A stretch of 64,000 bases of DNA from contig NC_064543.1 in assembly GCF_023856365.1 (NCBI RefSeq), positions 10,147,459 through 10,211,458 of the forward strand. Reading direction: 5' to 3'. Below, in pieces: positions 1 through 13,585 of the stretch. Below the pieces are notes generated by a model. It was given only the letters and a program-made list of their open reading frames with translations. It was not told the origin of the DNA and made no database searches. This DNA is from Brienomyrus brachyistius. Taxonomy: Eukaryota > Chordata > Actinopteri > Osteoglossiformes > Mormyridae. Positions within the stretch are counted from its first letter, which is position 1. Each line of letters starts with the position of its first letter. A program made the translations under genes and the position numbers.

Positions 1-1523
1 ACACCCAGAGTTAAGTGAGGTCCACTTCTGGACTGGGCAGACATCCGACTACCTGCCTGAAAGCTGATGAGAAGAGCGGACCTCGGGGTTTGGCAGATCG
101 AGGCTAATTTAGTTCGCAATGAAGTTTGGCTCTGTGGAGAAATAAAACTTTTCAAAGTTGTCTGGCACACGTCTGTGAGCGAGTCCCCTGGAAGAGATCC
201 AAGGAGAACCCAGGGAGGGCATTACGGAGAGGGTACAGCACGGCCCGTCGGGGAACGCACCCGGACAAATGACTCAGGTGTCCGTAAACGCTTCCCTCTC
301 CCACAGCGCAAAATATTTTCAGAGTTCGTCCCTCCTGCTGAGACGCAGGGACTGCAATTAGATTGTGCTCTCTGCCTTCCTGCCACCTTCAGTCTCACAT
401 TTATCTTGAGCTGTTCTGCTGGGGAGGGGTCTTCTAACAAAAGAGCGAATAGCCACCGTGTAAATCAAAACAGATATGTTTGCCCGGACAGATTTGAATT
501 GAGCGTTGCCACCATCCAGTGGATTAATGCGAGGCCAGGCTTAACGTGGGGGAGTAGAAGCAGCCCCTCTGCGGAGCCGCCCTCTCTGAGAGCGCAGGGG
601 TCTGACAGCCTGATCTCACAACACAGGAAAATGTCACACAGAAGCAGTACCACTCCCGCAGGACAAAGATCATAAAACCACAGCACCGAAGAGGATAGGG
701 GGCGCTATCTGATAACATGCCTTGGTACCGGCCCACCGTCACATTCCAGAACCGAAAGGGAAAAGTGGAAATGGCCCACGTTCGGTGATGTTTCCCCAAA
801 ACCCTCCATCCTGCAGCCAGGTAAAGACCAAGCTCAAATGCCGCAGGAATACATTGGCACTGATGGGAATTGACGAGGAATGAGGGAATCTCAGGAACTT
901 CTAGGCTGGGAATTTACCCAAATTGCCCCAGTGAGTGGAAATCGAACCAGGCCATTTTAACAGGCAGCCAGTAACCTTGTGCAACAGAAACCATGTCACT
1001 TTTTTCAGATTCAACAGACCGTCAATGTGTTATGTCGATGCGTTACGTCAATGTAATGCTTTCAGGAAGGGAAAGACAAAGAGGCTCCATCATGAAGAGC
1101 CACAGTATCCAGAAAGGAGCCTTAAAATGCAGCCTGTCTGACTGTCTGACGAGTACTGGAGGCGTGGCCAGCTGAGGGCAGCATCACGTAGCTGAAGCTT
1201 AGTGTGTAAAAGGTACGGGGGCACAGTGTTAAGGGGTCATTGTCCCAAAAGAAGGGGGTTGTGAAATCAGGCAGCGGAACGAAACAAGAACATCCAAATA
1301 TACCATTTAATGGTCATGTGACCACCAGAATATATGAAAAAACTCATTTATTATAACCTAAAATGCAATGTATATCTTTTGAGAGCCTTGACTACACAGC
1401 GCCTGATGTTATTCAAATGGAAATAATAGGAATGAATTAGAGCATCAAAGCTGTATTTCGCTCTGAGTGTGTCTGAGTCTGTGTGTGGAGGCAGAAACGC
1501 CTGGGTCCATCACATTTCCCAGC

Positions 1524-1552
<29 letters not shown>
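1524..1552. repeat. (CA)n microsatellite
   Basis: About 14 uninterrupted CA dinucleotides. Confidence 0.95.
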
Positions 1553-1554
<2 letters not shown>

Positions 1555-2204
1555 CCCTGCGCTGCTCCCTCGTTCTCCTCGCAGCTGCAGACTAAATGTC
1601 AGCACCGCTTGCAATTTACATAGTGAATGGAACGGGAGCGACCCTAAATACCAGCCCCTTCCTGACCATATCATTTCAATTTCCACTCGAGGGCCGCAGT
1701 TTTTACTTAAAGGCCACTGAATTCGCCGCTCTTTTGTTTCTCAAGGACTTTGAAGACTCCAAAGCAGAGGCCTAGGAGAAGGAGAAGGAGGCTGAGTGTG
1801 TGGTCGCGCAGAAAGGGCAGGCCCGGCTCCAGGAAGCGGGAAGCACGCTGCCATTTTGGCTCCAGTTTACGTGGTGAAGGGGGAGAGGGAGGCAGGCCGG
1901 ACAGCAGGTGACCAGGGCAGCTACTGCGGTAAATCTCCGAGAAAGTGGAACAAGGGGAAACTGAGCATGTGCATTGAAAGGACACTCTCACGTCACCAAA
2001 ACCGGGTCAGGACACATATGGGGACCATCTGTGACACAAAAAGACACCTAGGGGACCAGGACGGCCTGACTCCCACTCACACCAAGCCTCCGAGAACACC
2101 ATCATACCTTCACCCCCCCCCAGCAGGCCTCACAATCACCCAACCCCCCCCCTTTACACACCAACACCCACCACCCCAACACCAAGCTCTACAAGAGGGA
2201 AAAA

Positions 2205-2395
2205 AATATTTCTAAGATATTAAAAGTTTTCAAGTCATCTAATTTTTGTAGCTAAAATAATACAGGCGCTAATGAAAAGAGATAATTGATATTTTTTTAA
2301 TTAAGGTCTTTTAAATAAACTAATTAGAATTCTTTTATTGCCATTTAAAATCAAGTTAGGTACCTAGGTCATTAAAAAATTATTCTTAGCGTTTG
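2205..2395. other. AT-rich block of TAAT/ATTA words
   Basis: About 190 bp sharply AT-rich between C/G-rich flanks, with many TAATT/AATTA core words of homeodomain-binding type (for example TTTTTTAATTAAGG and AAACTAATTAG). This resembles a developmental regulatory element, but nothing in the sequence alone proves conservation. Confidence 0.2.
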
Positions 2396-5300
2396 GACCC
2401 ATCCTACATGACTAACATGAGTCCGATGTCGTCGCGGCCTGATCTGCCTGACTGGACCGAGCTCATTTACCCCCCAAGGCCTGATTTAAGATGACAGTCA
2501 CTGGAGGCAGCTCACTTCTACCAAAGAAAAAAAAATGACAAACACACTGGGACTGGGAGTAAATTATATGTTTCTCTTCTGTTCCATTTCAGCGTTTTTT
2601 TTTTCTTGCCTTTTATCTTCCCTCCCCCAACACTCACCTCCAGCTCTGCCACCCCCAGCCGTCTTGTTGACCCCCCTTAAGGGAAATATGAGAGACACCC
2701 CCCGATTTCAGATTTATAGCTAAATGACTCCTTGCACCTCACTGTCTCCCCCTGATGTTTCTGAAGACCCGTTATTACAGCGATTCTAAGAAGATGCTGA
2801 GAATAATAGCAATAGACACAAAGATTTCGCAAATTCTAGGAGCTTTTATAAACTAACAAGACACTTTCAAAGCTATTCTCTTTTAATGTTTGCGACCAAA
2901 CAAAAAATGCATGCTAACCCAGCAATATCCTCCATGAAACATGACCTTGCCAATATACATCAATCACCAGTGGGTTACCACATCCCATTGGTTACTCGGC
3001 TGACTCCCATTGGTCAAATCAGGCTGCGACTCCACCCACCCTGGAATTCAGAGCCTTGCTTCCCTAGTCAGAACCACACAGCAAGGTAAGACTCTGCCTC
3101 CTGGTAAAACTGAGCTCAGCCAGGGTGTAATTTATCATTAGAAACTGAAAATGAGTCCAAGCTCAGGCAGAAACGGTTGACTGCACAGGAAACGCTTGCA
3201 CGTAAACAAGTCCTCGTCTTGGCAGAAAGGACTTTTCACAGAGAGAAGCACATATACAGAAACTACAGAGGGCTGATGCCTATAGACGTGCCCGTGTGTC
3301 CATGTGCATGCCTGCATTCCTGGGTACGTGGATATAAATCACACACTCACTGTGTCCAGGCTTACAGTTAGCCAGACCACTCGTCCCACATGGTGCTCAG
3401 CTCAGCTGACCTGATCTGTGCCTCACCAGAGACAGGTCTGTCCTCACCCCCAGGGCCTAATTCCTGTGACAGCCACCGAGGCATGTGACAAATATCTAGC
3501 AGGTGGCATGGCGGACATCTCCTATTGCTGTCACCGAAAGGCTCAAGGGCTCAGAGCAGGGAAATAAAGAAGCGAATCTGAAGTTTGCACCAAACGCCCT
3601 ACAACCATGTCAAGAGGAATCGCAATTGCTTTTGGCCAAAAAGGAAGTCATTTCAGGCTCTTTCTTTTTGTCTCCGGGATGACGGCGGTCGGCCGGTAAC
3701 CTTCCCCAGCCCTGAATGTCATCGTCGACGGTGACAGCGCGTTGCCGTGGCGCCGGAGTACGGTGCCTGCTGAGACGCTAAATTGGATAAGCAGTCCGCT
3801 GAGCACTCGCCAGCCAGGCAGCTACACAATTATAGTGTTTCAGGACGAATCCACAGCAAACACGAGTGGCACACATTTGCGCGAGCACCGAGGGCCTGCT
3901 CACGGCTAATGGCAAGGCCCGAGGGCCACGTCCAGCCCTCCGCCACAGAGGGGAAGTCACCGGGCTCTCAGACAAGTTAGCGACCTCCGTTTCGTTCCCT
4001 TTTGTCCTGCCCCTTGCTTTCTTGCCAACGGCGGCGCGGCAGAGAGCGAGCAGCGGGTCGGTGGCACGCTCCCCGGTTGAGAAGCTGGGAGGAACGCAGC
4101 GGGGAAAATTGCAACCTAGCGACACACTGAGTGCTTCATGTTCCCACAGCTTTAAGGATTCAGGCATCTCTCTCCCCCCCCCCGTCAAAGTGAGAGAAAC
4201 AAACACACTGTGAAAAAAAAAATCACTCTTCGCATCACAGGAACAAACCATAGGCAGCGTCGGTTGGAGGGCGATGCTTCATGTGACAGATGGAGGTCAA
4301 CAAGTAGGGCGATCTGTGACAGTGGGACCAAAGACCGTGCAGTGGAGGGGGTGTAGGGTGGCTTAAACGCCCCCCTCAGATGATTCCCCATGAGGAGAAC
4401 CCCTCAGGTTTTGAAGTTGTAAAAGCAGGCAATGCAGCCCCCAAAAATTCCCAACTGATGTGTTTAATAACAGCCTAGGGAACCAGATAAATCCCCAGTC
4501 CTCTAATAAGGGCAGCGCTGACCTCCAGGGGGCCCCGGTAGTGGATAGAGGGCTTTGAGGCAGTAAACCTCTGGCCACCATTAATCCACAACCCCCGCCC
4601 CCCCACCCAAACAGCTTTGAAGAAGTGAACAGCAGGCACATCTTGAAGCAGAAAAGAAAGTTCTGGAATACTTCTTTCCCAGCACCGAGACACTCAATCA
4701 CTTCAACTCAACTAAGCTAAACACCTCTGAGTTCCTCCACCCCCCCGAAACCCCCCAGGGTAACTCACAGATTCAAAGACAACTTGGTGCCTCTTGGATA
4801 TTTATGCTATGAATCCTACTTTAGCCTCTGGCACTGTGTTAGGAAGCAGATCCATCTCCAGTCAGACCATAGCCTTAAACCTGTCGATGAAGCAGGCAGA
4901 GGGTCATGTGTCCGCAAAGCAATGAGCCCACAGGGGTCACACTTTAATGGACGCAGGCACCCACCAATCAGAGCAAGACCTTAAAAACCAAGGCCCACAA
5001 ATATGAGCATAATCTAATAGACCAGCAATGAGAAGAGGACATTAAATAAGCAACCAGGACCAACCAATGAAAAGAGAACATTAAATGAGACACCTGGGTA
5101 CCCCTTTGCCTATACCAGCTATCCCCTGCCCTACACACTGCTGATTACCTGGATCAGGTGTGTTCAGTCAATCAGAAGCTGAAAGACAGCTGGGACTTGT
5201 GTGTGGGGCAGGGATGGCAGGAAAACAAGCAGGGCAGTGAGGCCCGAGGACCGACTTTGAGAACCACTGGCCTATACTGATGATCTCTCTATAGGCACAA

Positions 5301-6567
5301 CAGAACAGCATGGGTCACACCTGAAGTCTTTAAGCAGTATAATAGGCTTTTAGTCAGGATGGCCTCAGGAGAACTGGCCAAAGTCCAGAGATGATTGACA
5401 GCTCTGACATTTGCTCATCCGACCTCCACTCCTGGTTTTAGAAGGATGAGACTCCTGGGGGGGGGGGCAGATTCTATACAGAACCGGACCTGGGTGTATG
5501 TCAGGAGAGGAGAGTATGCCTGGATCACACACAAAGGCAGGGCGGCACCATAAATCAAATCAAGTCTAAGTTTATTTATCAGACGGCCAACAGTACAGCA
5601 TGCAGCAGTGGATGCAGCCAGTGAAACGAGTTTCCCTGAACACTCCCTACAGTGAAGTAATGAGTAAAAAGAAGTAAATATATAAATAAAATAGTAAAAG
5701 AAAACAAACAGAAATGTGCAAAATGTGCAAATTGTCCATATAAATAGCCTGATCAGTTAATGAGCAGCCTGAGTCTGTACACAGTGTACACAGCTAGAAG
5801 CACGATTACAGAGCCCCTAGTGGACACATGCAGAAACGCATCTTGCACCCGCACCGTCCTCACTGGTACAAGGCCCCAGTTTGAAACCGCTAAGAAACCC
5901 TGTAGGAAGACACCAGAAGAGCAGATGGGTTCCGTGGGCCTCAGGTTGGTTTGTCTGCACATAAGCTCTCTGATGGATTTGGGTGGCGAGTGGAAAAGAC
6001 CTGCTGAGAAACGATCCTGCCAGCGAGAAAACCTGAGCGAGATTGACCCCGCGGCCGGGAAATGTCAGACTCCGTGGTCAATCAGCACCGCGGCAAATCA
6101 CAGACGCCGCGTCACCAGCAGGAATGTCACACACCCAGTCTGCCTTTGTGTCACGGGGGTATGAACATGTGTGTGTGACAGGAGAACCATGTTTTATTTG
6201 TGACATACGCAATCATACGCAACGCCACTTTGCAGTGAAATGCCTTTAAATAGACTAACCGTGTCTGTACATGATTGTTTTCATACATGCACATGTTTGT
6301 ATGTATGCCTGTGTGTTATTTATCTGCGCTTGAAATGTTTTACATGAGTATCGGTGTGTTTGTGTTGCCGTGCATATGTCACTGTGCACGTCTGTGTTCC
6401 TAGTGCTGTGTTTTCTCAAGGTCATGTGCTTGCGTGTAGCGTGGCTGGGTGTGTTTGTGCATGTCGCGTACAAGTATGATTAGAGTGTGTGTTAGTGCTG
6501 TTGAGTATCTTCAGGAGAAGCGCGTCGCATTTCTGTGTGCCCTCCCGCCAATCTTATGAGTGTGTGC

Positions 6568-6684
6568 GAGTCCTGAGGACAGTGTGTGTGAGTCCCGAGG
6601 ACAGTGTGTGTGAGTCCCGAGGACAGTGTGTGCGAGTCCCGAGGACAGTGTATGCGAGTCCCGAGGACAGTGTGTGTGAGTCCT
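6568..6684. repeat. 22-bp minisatellite, about 5 copies
   Basis: The unit GAGTCCCGAGGACAGTGTGT (plus GT) repeats about five times with T/C changes. The 22-bp period shifts reading frame each copy, so the frames over it are not coding. Confidence 0.9.
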
Positions 6685-8734
6685 GATTGCGCTTCAAGGG
6701 CCTTTAAGGTAGTAAATGGTGTTTAATGGGGCATGGAGGAGCAGAGTGGTTCATGAAGGGAGACGGACACAGAGAAAGGGGAGAGCACCACAGTGCTTTG
6801 TGGACCGAGACAAGGCGGGAGGCGGGAGGCGAGGGGGGGGAATTGACAAGTTAAGCATCCATATAATAACACCCTACATGTAGCTGGGTGCAAGTAGCTG
6901 CAGAAAAGGTCACCTCCACCCTCAGATTCTGACCTCTACCGCAAACTCACGTGGATCCCAAGTCACAAAAGAAAAGTATCCGGAACAAACCGGCTCGACC
7001 AAAATCCTTAAACCAATGCAATCATCATAGCAAGCAGCAGCCCAAGACCTCCGCGACGCCCGTTGGATCAGCCTGGAATCACTCCCACACCTGCCCCTCC
7101 GAGCTCCTTCGGACATTTATGCCGGAACACACTTTGGTTCCTGGTGTCCCGGTTAAATTAGCGACCTCGAATCAGTGGCACACGCTGAGCTGGGCCGGCC
7201 GTCAGCACCTGGGCCCCTGCATCATTCATACTGTATATAAGCTGCTGGCTGCACCACATCCATCTCCAGCCGACCGGAGAACTTTCCTTGCTTGGGATTG
7301 AGCAGCACGACCCAGGCTGTGTTTCTGTCACGCACTACATGCTCAGGCAAGCAAACATTTCCTAATCGGGGCTGGGGGGGGAGCTGGTTACAGAATGAAC
7401 TCCTGGCTCCTTTTGTATACATCTGATGCCACCTCAGTCTTAGGCCCAAGGGATCGATGGTTCCCTGCATTTTTGGACCCACACCTCCACCGCTCAGATC
7501 TTTCTCTCCCCTCATGCCACTTTCCTAACAAACCACCATTTTCTCCCAAGTCCACGGTGCCTAACCCCCCGAACGCTGAAGCCCTGAGGACTGTAGCAAA
7601 ATATTTCAACAGGTGCCCGACTGGCACCGGGAACAGCAGGTGAGGGAATTAACTGCCAAAGTAATTACTTTGGTAAAGCTGTACAGAGCAGAGGCGTACC
7701 TCTCCACGTGGCCGCCTGGGGCCATAGCCGGGCCGTACCCAATAGGAACACACCTTATATGTTAATGAATCCTAAATTTGGATTGGAGCTGCGTCACGAT
7801 TGAATGTATTGATTGGTTGTTTTAATGCCAATTACTATGCATCCTGTGTAGGGATTACACAAGCAGATTAATTCCTGAACCAAATATGGTGATCTGATTC
7901 AGGGGATTCCAATCCCTGGTCCACAAACCGGTGCCAATATTCCACCAGGGTGCAGAAAGTTAGGGTTTGGGGGAAGGGTTAGTTAATTTAGAAAAATAAG
8001 CTATATAGGTTGAAGCTATGCCTTTTATACGGCCCTTGACATTTGCACGTCCTGATCACATCTAAAAAAAAGTAGATGCACACCTTTCCTCACCATCATC
8101 CACCAGTATACAGACAAATTTTACCAGTCTGTGAATTTTTCAAATGATGTATGCCGGTCCACAGTCATCAAAAGGCTAGGAGCCCCAATTCCAGTGCCTC
8201 TGTTTCATAAAACTATACAAACAAATAAATAGACACAGTCATCAACAGTTCGTTTTCTACAAGTGAGTGTCAAGTTCCCTGCCAAAGCAGCACTTCAGAC
8301 AAACATTAACTAACATCCATTTGCACTACAGCCAGAAAACAATTTCTAAGAAACTTGGAGCTGAATCTAGCCGAGTCTCCATTTGTGTCTGCAGAGTATT
8401 CCTTGCCCTGTTTGTTGCCTGTAGCAGCACTCATTCAGCTTTTCAGATGGTCATTCCTCTCATCTATCTAAAGAGGAGACAAAACCCAAGCTGGCGTCCT
8501 GCAGTTTTCTCATCCTCGGCCTGGACACAGAGCTGTATTGACCAGTCTCTCCAAAGCTCTCCCAGTGAGACGTTTCAGACAGATTGATCTAAAATGGCCC
8601 CAGAAGGTACAGTCTGCAATATTATATCCAAGCGGCTGACATCTCTCTCTTTCACTCGCTCTCTCTTTCTTGGTGACTTGTCACACCCTGAGCCTCAGGG
8701 GTGTGTGCTCCCCAGAGACTGCATAGACTGCTGC

Positions 8735-8754
8735 GTGTGTGTGTGTGTGTGTGT
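8735..8754. repeat. (GT)n microsatellite
   Basis: About 10 GT dinucleotides between CTGC and a TTTGTTTC tail. Confidence 0.9.
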
Positions 8755-9068
8755 TTGTTTCAGGGTGTGTATGTGGGGACCCACAATATTTTTGATAAGG
8801 TCCGCCGCCCATCTTTGTGACCCATGGCAGAAAGATCCATTTGAGATGCACTGGGGTGCCTAGAAGGAGGCGGGGGAGGGGTGAGATCAATTCGAGATGC
8901 CGCACTCAGCAGCCACCTCGCTAAGGAACGCGAGGGGTTCCCTGGAATACAGCCACGTCGATGTGCTGGGGCCCCATGGCGAGTTCCACAGTGCCAGTGC
9001 ACTAGCTCACTTTTGTGTCTTTTCATTCCAGTCCGCCCTGACGGGGCCAATCATGTGCCCATGAGACT

Positions 9069-9262
9069 GTGATTCTCAACCCAGTCCTTAAGGGATCCCC
9101 CAGTTCACGTTTTTATTTCCACCCATCTCCAAACACACCAGTCCCAGGTATTCAGGGTTCTCGATTGCCTGGTTGTTTGGTTCAAGTGGGGGTGAGAGCT
9201 GGGAGGGAGCAAAAATGTGGACTGACTGGGGGTCCCAGTGGACTGGGTTAAGAACCACTGCT
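9069..9262. mobile_element. hAT-like non-autonomous element (MITE)
   Basis: The ends GTGATTCTCAACCCAGTCC and GGACTGGGTTAAGAACCACTG are imperfect inverted repeats of the TTCTCAACC...GGTTGAGAACC type common in vertebrate hAT MITEs. The middle also folds back (TTTTTATTTCCACCC against GGGAGCAAAAATGTGGAC). A second family member lies at 12394-12546. Confidence 0.65.
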
Positions 9263-11273
9263 ATGTGATACAAAAGAGGACAGGAAGGAGTTGGGTTATT
9301 TTCTTATTGGGCTCCTCCCTTGCGACGTTGCTAGTTCCTGACATCGTGGAAACACTAACTTGGGAAGTTCACGTTAGATTTTTTTTTCACGGGCCAGTAA
9401 CAAATATCTGAGGTCAAGAGCCGGAGAGGTTCTCTGGTGGATAGACACACAGGATCACCTTTCTGGCCAAAAGGGCACCGGAACCATCTGCTCTGTACTC
9501 ACACCTTTTGATGGGTCGCCTATTCCCTGCCCCTCCAGAAAGCTGACGTGACCTGGACAGCCGTTATTGCATTTGCATTGTGGCTAACACATGCAGCAGA
9601 GAGGGTCATTACCCTGCTCCTGCCAGACACCTCATTTCCTAGGAAACAGCTCAATGTTCTCAGGTTGCATAGGTGCAGCAGTTCCCGCAAAAACACCATA
9701 CACTACAAAATCACAACACTTCCTCTGCCAGCCTGCTGGGTAATTCCAACTAATTACTTCCTGAAATAATACAGTATACCTTATTTACTTTAAACTGATT
9801 GCATGTTGCATTGTAATCATCTTTTGTGCGTTTAATTATTTATTTCATGCTAATGAGTTTAATGTGTCTCAGCTGAGAGTGAATCATGTATTTGGATATT
9901 ACTGCTTTAGGACTTTTAGGCTAGCTTTCCATGCCTGAGGAATACAGAAGGGTGTTGGGTCACATACACTGCCTGAGGAATACCCTTAAACAGAAGGGTG
10001 TTGGGTCAAGTCTCATTGTAGTAATCCTATAAAACACCTGAACTGCTTTAGTAAAATACCCTAGTGTGATAATTAGGGAGAAAAGCAGCAAATGAAAGTT
10101 TATTATTATTATTTATTTTCAAAATCACAATATTAGTATAACAAATTACTATGACATTACTACCCTTACACTGAGGCCTTCCTTTTCATTAATCTGATAG
10201 GATCTCTCCACCTCCATGTTTTTCTGCTACATTTGCTGACCTTCGAGCGTCAGTAATATTCCAGGAGACCATCACCCTATGGGCCAACAGACAGATGCAC
10301 ACCTGCGGCCACGATTCATCTATGCACTTTAATAACAGAGCGCTGGACCGTACATTAAGCGGTGGCATCTGGTCCGTACGCATGGCTCGTTTCCCAAACC
10401 CCACCCCACCCCCCCGAGGCCTGTCATGTGACCAGCTCCTATTCGTCACAAGGTGCTCTCACCCGTGGCCCGTTTCCATTGGCTGACAGTAACCCTTTCC
10501 TATTGGCTTTGAGGACCACATAAGACACACAGGTGTGACACACATCCTAGTAGCCGGAAAGAATTATATAAATGATTATTGTCACAGTATAGTAGATGTC
10601 TTCCTTCAGACTTGGATCTGAAGGTCTGGATGGCTGGACTACGGCTAGAGGACAGCGATGTGCTGGATGCAGAAGAACAGAAAAGAAGGTAGGAGAGATG
10701 AGAGATGAAGGAAGGAGACCGAATGGGTCATCTGGCAGACTGAGCTTCCTTCGCACCAGTGAAAATGTAGAAGTTGTCTCCACATGCATTATTAACGACG
10801 GTTTTGCTCGCACCCACTGAATGGAAATGACAGCATACTCCTAAGAGGTGAACAAACACGGCATCCAACAAAGGAGTAGGCTGGGACTGGGTGAGGTTGT
10901 TTTTGGGGAAGGTTAACACCAAGAAATGAAGACAACAGGTGTCCAAAAGAAAGGGAAGATGTTGAGAATGATGCGTCATGAACCAGGAGCCACATGAGGG
11001 CTCAGTCTGGAGGCCGACACTGAGTGCTTAGCATGTCGGCGCCTGGCCTGATTTCCGACATTCGCCATTGGCTACCTGCTTCTGTAGAAGTACCTGCTTG
11101 ATCTTTGCCAAAGCAATAACTACTAATGGACCCAATGAGACTAATTTCCTATAGTTCCCTATTGATTTCCTATAAAGCCTAACCACAACCTGTGTGAACC
11201 TCAATCGCCAAACTTCATGAAGTCAATTAATGCTCCTCATGAGGGCCAATTTAAGCAGAACACTCATGTCAGA

Positions 11274-11620
11274 CATCCATCCATCCATTTTCTAAACCGC
11301 TTATCCTACTGGGTCGCGGGGGGTCCGGAGCCTATCCCATGAAGCAGGGAACAACCCAGGATGGGGGGGCCAGCCCATCGCAGGTCACACTCACACACCA
11401 TTCACTCACACATGCATTCCTACGGGCAATTTAGCAAGTCCAATTAGCCTCAGCAAGTTTTTGGACTGTGGGGGGAAATCGGAGTACCCGGAGGAAACCC
11501 CACAACGACATGGGGAGAACATGCAAACTCCACACACATGTGACCCAGGCGGAGAATCGAACCCGGGTCCCAGAGGTGTGAGGCAACAGTGCTAACCACT
11601 GCACCACCCTGGCACCCCCC
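11274..11620. mobile_element. CATCC-headed fish interspersed repeat, near full length
   Basis: The element opens with CATCCATCCATCCATTTTCT, has ACCGCTTATCCTACTGGGTCG, a central ATGGGGAGAACATGCAAACTC and an end ...AACCACTGCACCACC. The copy at 51149-51506 is almost the same length and sequence. The segment GAATCGAACCCGGGTC resembles a tRNA-type box B, which suggests a SINE or a retroposon tail; the family name is not assigned. Confidence 0.8.
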
Positions 11621-11894
11621 ATCTCAGACATATAATACTCTAAGGAATCTGATAAGCTGCCTTGACATTGTACTACATCAACAACTGCTGAATTTCAGTC
11701 ACCTGCAGATCCTAAACATCTGCCCTCAAGGGAGATGGTGACCAAGGCAGCCACCTTCCAAGTCCAAAGATCACTGGCCACAGGAATGGAGATGGTGTTG
11801 CCATAGCGATGGGTGATATGAACGCCCATAGGATACTGCAAGTTGGGATTGGTGGGGAGGTTCTCTGACCCAGGCTCTGGGAGGAGATACTTAC

Positions 11895-11970
11895 CCATGT
11901 ACCATGCTGCTGGGCCTCTTTGATCCTGCCTTGGGGCGACCCGAATGAAGCTCTCCAGTCATACTTATGT
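11895..11970 (-). other. Exon-like 76-bp block, gene unknown
   Basis: On the minus strand an acceptor TTTGCTCTTTTACAG precedes an open block reading HKYDWRASFGSPQGRI then KEAQQHGTW, closed by a strong GTAAGT donor. The open frame uses phase 2 in and phase 0 out. Downstream, at about 11835-11755, another open stretch (YPMGVHITHRYGNTISIP) follows a TTGCAG, but the implied intron of 59 bp is too short to be convincing. I do not recognise the protein. It may be one exon of an unseen gene, an exonic remnant, or chance. Confidence 0.3.
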
Positions 11971-12393
11971 CTGTAAAAGAGCAAAAAATGCTAAGAAGAG
12001 ACATATCATTTAAATACGATCATTGGCCATTTTTTAGGTAATATTAGGTGCAGAGAACCTGCTCCTTCAAACATCAGATCATGTGGCTGCAACTGAATAC
12101 ATGCAGCACATGGTCAGAGTCAAGGGTTTCAGGTACTTTTTGTCATTATCTAAGCCATCTTGAACATGATGTGATTGTTCAGTCCAGACACCAGTGCTCC
12201 AGAATGTCAGAAGCTGCCACCTTCCTAGGATGTCACACAGTACAGCGTCTAAAGTTTACACAGAATAGTGTGAGCAGTCAGCAGAAGTGCCGTGTGGCAA
12301 AAACACCTTGTTGATAATACTTCCAGATTGATTAAGGTCGTCTGTTTCAGTGCCTACTAGTGGCTAAAGAGGGAGTCCTTATGATCTTTAAAA

Positions 12394-12546
12394 CAGTGCT
12401 TCTCAACCCGGTCCTTGTGGACCCCAGGACGGTCCAAGTTTTTGCTCCCTCCCAGCTTCCTGCTAGACAGTCGACATATGGGACTGGGAGGAAGCAAAAA
12501 TGTGGACTGTCTGGGCATCCCCAAGGCCCGAGGTGAGAAACACTGC
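12394..12546. mobile_element. hAT-like non-autonomous element (MITE)
   Basis: It begins CAGTGCTTCTCAACCCGGTC and ends GAGGTGAGAAACACTG, and contains the arms GTTTTTGCTCCCTCCCAGC and GGGAGGAAGCAAAAATGTGG. It shares the GGGAGGNAGCAAAAATGTGG core with the copy at 9069-9262. Confidence 0.7.
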
Positions 12547-12904
12547 TGTACAACAAGCCCAGAATTTGTAGAGTAGTAAAGGTGTGAACAGAAGGAACAG
12601 TGACTTAAAGGCACTTCCTGTTGCTGAAGACACCTGCTTTTGGCTCAGGTCATGCAACAGAAGGTCCCAGCAGAATGATGTAGGGTCCATGCAGAATCAC
12701 TTAAAAATAATAATTCCTTGCTTCAAAGATGAGCCAATGTGGGTGATGTCACTAAGCATGTCTTGTTCGAGTTTCAATCAGCCATAACAAACGGTACGGG
12801 CCCTTGTGAGGGGACACATCTCCATGTTTTTCTGACAGAAGTCAGTGACATGGAATAACAGCAGATGTGTCACAGTCAGTGCAGAACAGTGAATGTAATG
12901 AGTA

Positions 12905-13290
12905 ACTGCATGGTCACACAAACACACGCGCGCACATACATACACACACGCAAACTATATGGACACAAGTATCTGGACACACGGCCATTACACTTACAGG
13001 GACTGTCTATTCATTTCTAGGGGCATAACTATAACCCCAACAATGAGAACCTTAACCCTGACCCAGACCTATCCTTAACTACAGTATAAGTAACCAAGCA
13101 AAATACAAGACATCTCATCATGTTTTTAGTTTTCTGACTGCGGTCGCAGATTTGAATAAAATCAAATTTCCTCTCAGGGGGGACTGAATAATGATCCCAA
13201 CAATGTCAAAATAACAGGCTTTTATCATATAAATCATATATCATATCAATATTTACATAACCCACACATGCACACGTACAAACACATGTC
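12905..13290. repeat. Microsatellite-flanked dispersed repeat, copy 1
   Basis: Between two short CA-rich runs lies a block with GGGACTGTCTATTCATTTCT, CCCCAACAATGAGAACC, AAGTAACCAAGCAAAATACA and CCCAACAATGTCAAAATAAC. The same ordered words recur at 14650-14905 and 36138-36345, so this is a dispersed repeat whose ends are microsatellites. Confidence 0.75.
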
Positions 13291-13585
13291 GATCACTAAC
13301 CGATGATGCAACCTACAGCCAACACAGAGCCCACACAGCCTCTATCCACCTCCCTGCTCAGACAGTCACTGTCCCAGACCCTAAGCAGACCGGAGGAGAT
13401 GGACAGGCCTTATGGAGCATGGAGTCTGACGAGGCCTCACCCTTCCGACTGCTCCAAAGTCCCACGGCGACAGCAGGGCCAGGTAAATGAAACTCTCTGG
13501 ATGCTAATTGCCCTCCATCTGCCACTGTGAAATTAATTGCTTCTCTGTCCCATATTTGATTCGGCGTAGGACTTCAAATGGACAG

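Larger units (their letters stand above)
1..11273. other. Intergenic or intronic, no gene found
   Basis: No exon chain or recognisable protein is visible. The region holds (CA)n at 1524-1552, a 22-bp minisatellite at 6568-6684, (GT)n at 8735-8754 and a hAT-like non-autonomous element at 9069-9262. Smaller items are a two-copy direct repeat around 4985-5090 and another around 9932-10006 (CAGAAGGGTGTTGGGTCA). An AT-rich block at 2205-2395 stands out. Confidence 0.6.

Noticed and set aside
67..675. 202-codon frame at the left edge
   Set aside because: It has no recognisable domain, and antisense frames of similar openness overlap it. Likely chance in GC-rich sequence.
11755..11835. Second exon after the 11895-11970 block
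   Set aside because: The intron would be 59 bp, below the usual vertebrate minimum, and the frame then runs on without a donor.
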